Origin: Lactarius indigo
Lineage: Eukaryota; Basidiomycota; Agaricomycetes; Russulales; Russulaceae
Length of the DNA stretch: 64,000 nt
Reading direction: 5' to 3'
Assembly (NCBI GenBank): GCA_025766275.1
Contig: JAFKAC010000065.1
Coordinates: 248,001-312,000, forward strand
Below the pieces are notes generated by a model that made no database searches, had not been told where the DNA came from, and was given only the letters and a program-made list of their open reading frames with translations. Below are positions 53,126-61,035 of this stretch, in pieces. The position numbers and the translations under genes are program-made. Positions within the stretch are counted from its first letter, which is position 1. Each line of letters opens with the position of its first letter.

Positions 53126-53330
53126 CAGCCAATGATCTGCCATGAATTCCATAACTCATGGGCCATCCGACGGGAAGAACCCCTCATGACTCATGGGCCA
53201 ACCGACATCGGCCGATGCACAAAATTCTTCCGAAATTGATGGGCCAGCCGATGTCGGTTGAGGCTGCTTTGGTTCCAGAGCAATTTCTGAACTAGAGATT
53301 GTTATTGACTGATTCTGAAGACAGGAAAGT
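53126..53330 (+). repeat. FB left terminal inverted repeat
   Basis: Starts CAGCCAATGATCTGCC. Contains three direct copies of ATGGGCCANCCGA(C/T) at 53158-53171, 53193-53206 and 53239-53252, possible transposase-binding sites. Confidence 0.85.
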
Positions 53331-54047
53331 GGATTCCTATCCAGGATGCAATCCGGAAAGTATTCTGGATTTCCGTCTATGTCCAGGAAACTGGATTTCT
53401 ATGTGGGACAGAATCTGGAAAGTATTCTGGATTTCCATCTATGTCTAGGAAACTGAATTCCTATCCAGGATGCAATCTGGAAAATACTCTGGATTTCCAT
53501 CTATGTCCAGGAAACTGGATTTCTATCTGGGACACAATCTGGAAAGTATTCCAGATTTCCATCTATGTCCAGGAAACTAGATTCCTATCTGGGACACAAT
53601 CTGGAAAGTGCTCTGGATTTCCATCTATGTTTAGGAAACTAGATTCCTATCCAGGATGCAATCTGGAAAATACTCCGGATTTCCATCTATGTTCAGGAAA
53701 CTGAATTCCTATCTGGGACACAATCCGGAAAGTATTCTGGATTTCCATCTATGTTTAGGAAACTGGATTCCTATCTAGGATGCAATCCGGAAAATACTCT
53801 GGATTTCCATCTATGTCCAGGAAACTGGATTTCTAACCAGAATAGAATCCGGAAAGTATTCTAGATTTCTGTCTATGTCTAGGAAACTGGATGTCTAACT
53901 AGAACAGCATCTGGAAAGTATTCTGGATTTCCATCTATGTTTAAAAGACTGGATTCCTATCTGGGACACAATCCAGAAAGTATTCTGGATTTCTGTCTAT
54001 GTCCAAGAAACTGGATTCCTATCTGGGACACAATGTGGAAAGTGCTA
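53319..54047 (+). repeat. FB left array of 62-bp repeats
   Basis: About 11.8 units. Unit starts were checked at 53381, 53443, 53505, 53567, 53629, 53691, 53753, 53815, 53877, 53939 and 54001: spacing is exactly 62 bp. Units contain short palindromes such as ATCCGGAAAG/CTTTCCGGAT. Since 62 is not a multiple of three, the open frames here rotate and are not genes. Confidence 0.95.
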
Positions 54048-54330
54048 TCATTCCCTTACTCCTATGTATATAAATCCACTGTTCCCTTTTGTGAAATGGG
54101 AATCTACTCTACCATACACTCTTTCTTAAATGAGAATCCATATTTTCTTCCACAGATGGGAATCTGCTTTCACTTGCAGATAGAAATCTATGTTCCCACC
54201 TATAGTTATAAATCTACTAGGAGTCTGCTGATAAGATGGAAATTGACTATTCCAATTCATGGATATAAATCCACTGTTCCTAATAGGAGTCCAGTTTCCT
54301 GTCTACAAATGCAGATCTAGAGTTTGTTCT
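54048..54330. other. FB centre between the arrays
   Basis: AT-rich, with drifting echoes of the repeat (TATAAATCCACTGTTCC twice near 54,067 and 54,265). Forms the loop side of the palindrome. No gene. Confidence 0.6.
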
Positions 54331-54558
54331 GGATTCTATTTCAGATAGGAATCTGGTTGTCTGTCTGCAGATGAAAATGTGGAGTGTTTTCTAGATTCTG
54401 TTGTAGATAGGAAGCCAGTGTCCTCTTTGCAGATGGAAATCCAGGTTCCTAGACATAGACAGAAATCCAGAGTACTTTCCAGATTCAGTCCCAGAGAGGA
54501 ATCCAGTTTCCTGGACATAGAAGGAAGTCTAGAATACTTTCTGGATTCTGTCCTGGTT
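54331..54558 (-). repeat. FB right array, first part
   Basis: About 3.7 diverged units, in inverse orientation to the left array, interrupted after TGGTT by a solo LTR. Confidence 0.85.
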
Positions 54559-55277
54559 TGTAACGTTACAGTAGGAACGTTCAGCTCGGCGTGAGCAAGT
54601 CCGGTCTTTCTATGTCAATGAGCGAGGATTCAGCCGATAATGGCAAGGTTTAAGTGGTTAACAAGGATCTCAGAGTATGACACAATACTCAAGATGTGAG
54701 AGGAGTTCAGGGGTTCAAGAGGTTCGACGGTTCAGCAGAGAGTTACCCCAAGGGAATGGGAAAACAATGTATACTGTGATGGTAAAGAAGTCGAGTCTAA
54801 GGATACAAGCTACCTAGGGCCACGACTTATATAGAAAAGGGTTTGTTTGTGCGGAACAAACAAATGGCGCAATCCGCAGCAAGCGTGAGAAGTAACACAG
54901 CAATCCGCAGCAAGCGTGAGAAGAAAGTACAGCAATCCGCAGCAGGCACGGGAAAAAGAAGAAAGTGTGCACAGCTATCCGCAGTAAGTGTGAGAAGAAG
55001 CAAGGATATAAAAGGCAAGTGAGACATGTCTCAAAGTTAAAAATAGAAATGAGACACCTGCCATAAAAGGGTGCATTTAGCCCAAGTATAGTAGTAATAA
55101 AGACTAATAAGGACAATGAGTGTCTCATTGTCTCACTTTGCACTAGGAGAGAATCTTAAGGCTCCTAGTGCGCAGCAAGTCCGAAAAAGGGAAAGCCAAG
55201 AAAGGAAAGACTTTCCCGCGAACGCAAGTGTAAGTAAGAAATTAAAGTAAAGTTGAAAACAAGTCCAGTCTGTAACA
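54559..55277 (-). repeat. Solo LTR inside FB, with internal repeats
   Basis: 719 bp, TG to CA, flanked by TGGTT (54554-54558 and 55278-55282). The flanks rejoin to a normal FB unit (CTGTCCTGGTTAGA). A minus-strand TATATAAG near 54,826-54,833 suggests minus orientation. Four copies of an ATCCGCAGCAAGCGTGAGAAG-like block lie at about 54,872-54,996. Family not otherwise seen in the window. Confidence 0.85.
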
Positions 55278-55282
55278 TGGTT

Positions 55283-57026
55283 AGACTTCCAGTTTCCTGG
55301 ACGTAGATAGAAATCTGGTGTATTTTCTGGATTGCATTCTACATAGGAATCCAGTTTCCTAGACACAGATGGAAATCCAGAGTAACTTTTGGATTCTATC
55401 CTAGATCCAGTTTCCTGAACGTAGACAGAAATCCAGAATACTTTCCGGATTGTGTCCCAGATAGGGATCCAGTTTCCTAGACATAGATGGAAATCCGGAA
55501 TACTTTCCGGATTCTGTCCTGGTTAGAAATCCAGTTTCCTGGACATAGATGGAAATCCGGAGTATTTTCCAGATTGCATCCTGGATTGGAATCCAGTTTC
55601 CTAAACATAGATGGAAATCCAGAATACTTTCTGGATTCAGTCCTAGTTAGACATCCAGTTTCCTGGACATAGATGGAAATCCAGAATACTTTCCAGATTG
55701 TGTCCTAGATAGGAATCCAGTTTCCTGGACATAGATGGAAATCTGGAATACTTTTCAGATTCTGTCCCAGATAGAAATCCAGTTTCCTGGACATTGATGG
55801 AAATCCAGAATACTTTCTGGATTGTGTCCCAGATAGGGATCCAGTTTCCTGGACATAGATGGAAATCCGGAATACTTTCCGGATTCTGTCCTGGTTAGAA
55901 ATCTAGTTTCCTGGACATAGATGGAAATCCGGAGTATTTTCCGGATTGCATCCTGGATAGGAATCCAGTTTCCTAAACATAGATGGAAATCCAGAATACT
56001 TTCCAGATTGTGTCCCAGATAGAAATCCAGTTTCCTGGACATAGATGGAAATCCGGAATACTTTCCGGATTCTGTCCTGGTTAGAAATCTAGTTTCCTAG
56101 ACATAGATGGAAATCCGGAGTATTTTCCAGATTGCATCCTGGATAGGAATCCAGTTTCCTAAACATAGATGGAAATCCAGAATACTTTCTGGATTGCATC
56201 CTGGATAGGAATCCAGTTTCCTAAACATAGATGGAAATCCAGAGCACTTTCCAGATTGTATCCCAGATAGTAATCCAGTTTCCTGGACATAGATGGAAAT
56301 CTGGAATACTTTCCGGATTCTGTCCCAGATAGAAATCCAGTTTCCTGGACATTGATGGAAATCCAGAATACTTTCCGGATTGTGTCCCAGATAGGGATCC
56401 AGTTTCCTAGACATAGATAGAAATCCGGAATACTTTCCGGATTCTGTCCTGGTTAGAAATCCAGTTTCCTGGACATAGATGGAAATCCGGAGTATTTTCC
56501 AGATTGCATCCTGGATTGGAATCCAGTTTCCTAAACATAGACGGAAATCCAGAATACTTTCCGGATTGTGTTCTATATAAGAATCCAGTTTCCTGGACAT
56601 AGATAGAAATCCAGAATACTTTCCAGATTGCATCCTGGATAGGAATCTAGTTTCCTAAACATAGATGGAAATCCAGAGCACTTTCCAGATTGTGTCCCAG
56701 ATAGTAATCCAGTTTCCTGGACATAGATGGAAATCCTGCATACTTTCCGGATTGTGTCCCAGATAGGAATCCAGTTTCCTAGACATAGATAGAAATCCGG
56801 AATACTTTCCAGATTCTGTCCCAGATAGAAATCCAGTTTCCTGGACATAGATGGAAATCCGGAGTATTTTCCAGATTGCATCCTGGATAGAAATTCAGTT
56901 TCCTAGACATAGATGGAAATCCAGAATACTTTCCAGATTCTGTCCCACATAGAAATCCAGTTTCCTGGACATAGACGGAAATCCAGAATACTTTCCGGAT
57001 TGCATCCTGGATAGGAATCCACTTTC
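55283..57026 (-). repeat. FB right array, main part
   Basis: About 28 units of 62 bp. Variants (CATCCTGGATAGGAATCC, CTGTCCTGGTTAGAAATC and GTGTCCCAGATAGGAATC types) recur in repeating blocks, so the array has higher-order structure. Confidence 0.93.
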
Positions 57027-57225
57027 CTGTCTTCAGAATCAGTCAATAACAATCTCTAGTTCAGAAATTGCTCTGGAACCAAAGCAGCCTCAACCGACAT
57101 CGGCTGGCCCATCAATTTCGGAAGAATTTTGTGCATCGGCCGACGTCGGTTGGCCCATGAGTCATGAGGGGTTCTTCCCGTCGGATGGCCCATGAGTTAT
57201 GGAATTCATGGCAGATCATTATGTG
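57027..57225 (-). repeat. FB right terminal inverted repeat
   Basis: Reverse complement of the left terminus, one base different (GACGTCGG for GACATCGG). Ends GGCAGATCATTATGTG. Confidence 0.85.
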
Positions 57226-57465
57226 GCTTATCGCGCGTTCTCGGCTTGGGCCCGCACTCAGCACGGCGCCAAGATCAAAGCTCTTAGATCGGACCGTGGC
57301 GGTGAGTATACCGGCCGCAAGTTCACTTGCTTCCTTCAGGATGAAGGAACCGAATGCCGCCTCACTACCCACGACACCCCGCAGCACAACGGAGTCACGG
57401 AATCACTTAACCGCAGGCTCCTCGAACGCATGTGGGCTATTCTTCACCATTCTGGCTTGCCCAAG
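57226..57465 (+). pseudogene. gag-pol: Co3 Gag-Pol, second part (integrase core)
   Basis: Continues the integrase in the frame of the first part: AYRAFSAWARTQHGAKI, LRSDRGGEYTG (second Asp), HDTPQHNGVTESLNRRLLER (Glu), to SGLPK, where a solo LTR cuts in. Confidence 0.92.
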
Positions 57466-58146
57466 TGTCATGAACTCCCCTGTCACCTTTCCTTTTCTGT
57501 CCTTATCTGATCCATTTCCTTTCTTGATAGTTACCTTCTGGAACCTATGCTTCCCCTTATCTGATTGTTCTAGCACCTTCTGTGCTATTCCTGTTCACCC
57601 TTCTCCTGCCTTGCTGGCATGATGCCATCCTACACGATATTGACACCATCTTGCCAGCACATTATTCTATCTATAGCAACCAGTAGCACTATGCGCTCAG
57701 GCGCAATCTTGTACTATATAAGGAACCCTGTAGTACGCCTTAGCTCCTTAGCTTTGGCTTAATCAACTATCTGCGTTGTATCTCCCATTGACTCCTTGAG
57801 TGCCTCAGCTCCTTCAGCACTCAAGCCCTTGACCCAGAACCTCAGACCCTTGACCCTTATCCCCTTTGGGTCATTCCCCCTCTCAGCCTCTGTGCAGGCT
57901 TCCCCTTGACTTCGCTCTTATCCTCTTCCTGTCTTACTGACTCAGTCACCTTAGCACAAGGGGCTGTTACAGAAGGACCTTCCCACCTCAGCGTAGGGGG
58001 ATCGCCGCAGACTCAGCTACCTTGACGTAGGAGCTGTTACAGAGGACCTTAGGAATCGTCGCACACAGTGCCGATCCAACTTGGCTGTCGACTGCCACGT
58101 GACAGGAAGCCATTACAGAAGACTACGCCCCCGCAGAGGCGTGACA
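57466..58146 (+). repeat. Solo LTR in Co3 integrase
   Basis: 681 bp from TGTCATG to GCGTGACA, flanked by CCAAG (57461-57465 and 58147-58151). A TATATAAGG box near 57,716-57,724 supports plus orientation. Pyrimidine-rich, with a repeated GCTGTTACAGA(A)GGACCTT block near 57,965 and 58,030. It does not match the other LTRs here. Confidence 0.88.
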
Positions 58147-58151
58147 CCAAG

Positions 58152-58471
58152 ACTCTCTGGGCTGAAGCTCTCCAGTTTGCGGTCTGGCTCAAGAACCACA
58201 CCTCTACTCGGGCTCTAGGCAACAATACTACGCCTTACGAAATGCTCTACGGCAACAAACCGAATATCTCCGGTGTCCCCGAATGGGGACAAATCGTCTG
58301 GGTCCATTCTGGGACCGGCTCTAAGCTCAACGCGCGCGGAATCAAAGCGCACTGGGTCGGTTACGACACAGACAGCACGCACGCACACCGCATCTACTGG
58401 CCCAACAAAAACTCAATCTCGGTTGAATGCAACATCAAGTTCACTTCCCCTCTTACAGTTATCAACATCGG
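58152..58471 (+). pseudogene. gag-pol: Co3 Gag-Pol, third part (end of integrase)
   Basis: TLWAEALQFAVWLKNHTSTRAL, PYEMLYGNKPNISGV, GIKAHWVGYD, then sequence toward the RT linker, cut at 58471 by Gy4. RT, RNase H and the 3' LTR are expected beyond Gy4. Confidence 0.9.
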
Positions 58472-58940
58472 TGTTACGTCTCGACCCTTACTGTACCGGT
58501 TGCAACTACGGCGGTAAGGTAGATTAGTTGCGGACTTAATCACGGTGATACGGTAGTACGATAGGTGATACGGTACGATAGCTGACTGATGACGGACGCC
58601 ACTAATACTGGTAGTAGTGGTATTCGGTTTGAGATACTTACGCGATACGTTGGACGCTACATTACTGTGACTCATAGCAGCGCTTGAAAGCCTGCTCGAC
58701 TTGTATTTAAAGTATCTCGTGAAGACCAAGAAACGCCATCTTGGTCTTCTTGAATCGTCACTCGCTTCTTCCTCTATCTCTCTATCTCTCTATCTCTCTA
58801 TAAGCCTCTTTCTTAGCGATCGGTGCGCCTTCGAGTGTTCACCAGAGTCTACGCTTGGGCCTTCGCGCCTTCAAGGAGTTTGCCAAGTTGTTACCGCCTC
58901 TACCGAGCTCAAGTCGAGCTAACGTCGTGACGACGTTACA
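58472..58940 (+). repeat. Gy4 5' LTR
   Basis: TGTTACG to CGTTACA, 469 bp. TATTTAA (58704-58710), predicted RNA start ATCTTGGTCTT (58738-58748), 34 nt apart. A (TATC)n-like TCTCTATC microsatellite near 58,772-58,800. Confidence 0.9.
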
Positions 58941-58942
58941 TT

Positions 58943-58953
58943 AAGACCAAGAT
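58943..58953 (+). promoter_or_regulatory. Gy4 self-primer binding site
   Basis: AAGACCAAGAT, 2 nt past the LTR, complementary to 58738-58748. Confidence 0.82.
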
Positions 58954-58959
58954 AACATC

Positions 58960-61035
58960 GTGGCCGTAACAACAAGAGACCAGTGGACGAGCTTCCGTCC
59001 CTATTCGCTCCCAAGAAGAGGAGAACGTAACGTCCCCACGCGCTTTCTACAAGCTGCCAGTTGGAGGGAAAGACAAGAAGAAACCGGATATTTTGTGGAA
59101 TTCAACGGACCTAGCAGGTTCCGACCAGTTGAGTTCAACTTCAACCACTTGTGTTGGACGGAGGTTACGTGGAACCCCATAGAATCCCATTGGGACGTTG
59201 TACGACCAGCAGGACCTAGATACCGGTGCGACATCGACGCCCGAGAGCTTAACAGCCGAGCAGACTGGGGCCCCATCGACGGACAAGTACGAGAACACTC
59301 GACCGGAGAAGTGGTATCAGAGGAAGAAGAAGAAGAACAAAGCCAAGACGAAAGTGAAGGACGAGAGCCAAATCAAACAGAAACTAGCGGGGGAGCAATA
59401 CAAGATCTCCTCATTGAACGAGCTGAGTCCGCGCACATTACAGAACCAGAGCCAATTCACATACGATCACCAGCCATTATGGCAACGATAACGCGAGCAA
59501 TGGAGGAAGTCGCGATCGAAGAAGCACGTGCGATACGAGAAGAGGCACGCGAAATCCTCATGCCCATCAACCCCGAAACCGGCGTACGAATGACCGCCGA
59601 CGACGCGGCCATCTTCCGAGCAATAGGGTCGGATCGAGGAGACCCCCCATCCGGGCGACAACCCGCGCTCGATCTCCCACCAGGAATAGGAGGACCGGGT
59701 GGAGACCCGCCACCGCCACCAGGAGGAGGCATCCCGTTTGACCTACGACGAACCGAACCGCCAAGAATGCCACCCGCGGGACCACCAGGAGGTGGTGGAG
59801 GAGGCGGTGGAGGAGGCGGTGGAGGAGGTGGTGTAGATGCCGGAGGAGGACATCATAACGAGAAATTAACCGGCGAGCCACCTTCCATTTTTGACGGAGA
59901 CAGACTCAAAGTGGACCAATTTCTGACGCAGTGGCATGTCTACTGGGGCATGAATCTCGACGCCCCCATCATGCGTAACGACTACAGAAGATGCCTTCTG
60001 TTTCTTTCCTACATCAAAGGCGGAGCAGTCAGTGAATGGGTCTTATCCTTCCTGAACTGGCTCAACAGGCAAATACAACGAGGGATCAGCCCCTATACCC
60101 GCGATCTATGGGACACCGTGGCTGATGGATTCAGCCAGAGGTTCGAAAACACGCTAGAAAGGGAACAAGCCCAAGCCATACTACGAAAGGGCTTCAAAAT
60201 GGCAGGAGAAGACATTGACAAGTACGTCAATGATTTTGAACAACTCGCACGGAAGGCTCACTATCGCCTCAACGAACCCCAAACCATCGACCTCTTCACG
60301 TCGGGGTTACCCAAGGAATTGTTCAAGAATGCGTTCCAGTTCGACGACCCCGTCACGTTCGACGACTGGAAGAGGGCCGTTCTCAAACGGCAGAAGAACT
60401 ATATACACCTCAAGGCGCGGCTCAACGAATACAAAAATACGACTACGCCACCAAAGAAGCAAGGCGGCAATGCTGGGTGGACACTCCCGCAGAACCTACC
60501 GCAAACCAACCCATGGGCGATGGACACCTCGGCTGACCGTGCAAAGGTAAGGCTCGCAGGATCCGAAGACATCGATTTCAACAAACTGCCACACCGCGAC
60601 TGGCCTACACCACCGTTCCCGCCGAGAGGAGGACCAGGAGCTAGAGGACGAGGAAGAGGAGGATCGCGAAGGGACTTAAGGAACGTCCTTTGTTATAACT
60701 GTCACACGCCTGGCCATCTCTCACGAAACTGCCCATATCCGCGTACGCAGCAACAATGGCAGGCTGCCCCATCCAGCAGCCGCATGACCGAAACTACGGG
60801 ATATTCTCAAGGACCCGTTTCACAGTACGCGCCATCGCAGTACACGCCGTCGCTGCCTGGATACATGTCGCCGGCGCCAAGCGTGACGCCCGCACCCCAG
60901 ATCAACGCGGCAAGCACAAAAACAGCAGGGGAGCAGGCCAAAGAATGGCTCACGCAAGTGGCCAATAGTACGGATGAAGTAAAAGATCTTATACTTCAAG
61001 ATCTGTGGGGAAAGGAGGGTTTTCGGGACGCCTGA
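58960..61035 (+). CDS. gag: Gy4 Gag polyprotein
   Basis: About 691 residues, intact and parallel to Gy2 Gag through its whole length, with a longer poly-Gly run near residues 276-290 and a short duplication SQYAPSQYTPS near the end. Zinc knuckle CYNCHTPGHLSRNC. Start at GTG with A at -3, G at +4 and a TAA 18 nt upstream. Ends 61033-61035, overlapping pol. Confidence 0.9.
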   Translation: MAVTTRDQWTSFRPYSLPRRGERNVPTRFLQAASWRERQEETGYFVEFNGPSRFRPVEFNFNHLCWTEVTWNPIESHWDVVRPAGPRYRCDIDARELNSRADWGPIDGQVREHSTGEVVSEEEEEEQSQDESEGREPNQTETSGGAIQDLLIERAESAHITEPEPIHIRSPAIMATITRAMEEVAIEEARAIREEAREILMPINPETGVRMTADDAAIFRAIGSDRGDPPSGRQPALDLPPGIGGPGGDPPPPPGGGIPFDLRRTEPPRMPPAGPPGGGGGGGGGGGGGGGVDAGGGHHNEKLTGEPPSIFDGDRLKVDQFLTQWHVYWGMNLDAPIMRNDYRRCLLFLSYIKGGAVSEWVLSFLNWLNRQIQRGISPYTRDLWDTVADGFSQRFENTLEREQAQAILRKGFKMAGEDIDKYVNDFEQLARKAHYRLNEPQTIDLFTSGLPKELFKNAFQFDDPVTFDDWKRAVLKRQKNYIHLKARLNEYKNTTTPPKKQGGNAGWTLPQNLPQTNPWAMDTSADRAKVRLAGSEDIDFNKLPHRDWPTPPFPPRGGPGARGRGRGGSRRDLRNVLCYNCHTPGHLSRNCPYPRTQQQWQAAPSSSRMTETTGYSQGPVSQYAPSQYTPSLPGYMSPAPSVTPAPQINAASTKTAGEQAKEWLTQVANSTDEVKDLILQDLWGKEGFRDA

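Larger units (their letters stand above)
53126..57225. mobile_element. FB: foldback element with inverted 62-bp repeat arrays
   Basis: Splits Co3 exactly, with GCTTATC on both sides (53119-53125 and 57226-57232), a 7-bp duplication. Outer inverted repeats of about 200 bp (core 53131 to about 53,330 and about 57,020 to 57,220) differ at one base in my reading. Inside, a 62-bp unit runs about 12 times on the left and about 32 times in reverse orientation on the right, so the element is a long imperfect palindrome. It has no transposase, so it is non-autonomous. It resembles Drosophila Foldback/Galileo elements in design; real kinship is unknown. Confidence 0.85.

Noticed and set aside
54814..55143. 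109-codon Cys/Phe/Leu-rich frame on the minus strand
   Set aside because: Lies in the solo LTR over its internal repeats, which explain the repeated LLRIAV-like peptide.
53441..56881. Several open frames of 87-178 codons in the 62-bp arrays
   Set aside because: The unit length is not a multiple of three, so every frame is cycled through; the frames are by-products of the repeat.
53319..57026. CRISPR-like regular array
   Set aside because: Units are contiguous 62-bp tandem repeats with no unique spacers, and the genome is eukaryotic.
53126..57225. FB as a non-autonomous partner of PL
   Set aside because: Both begin CA, but the terminal repeats are unrelated and the duplications are 7 and 8 bp. 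Nothing else links them.
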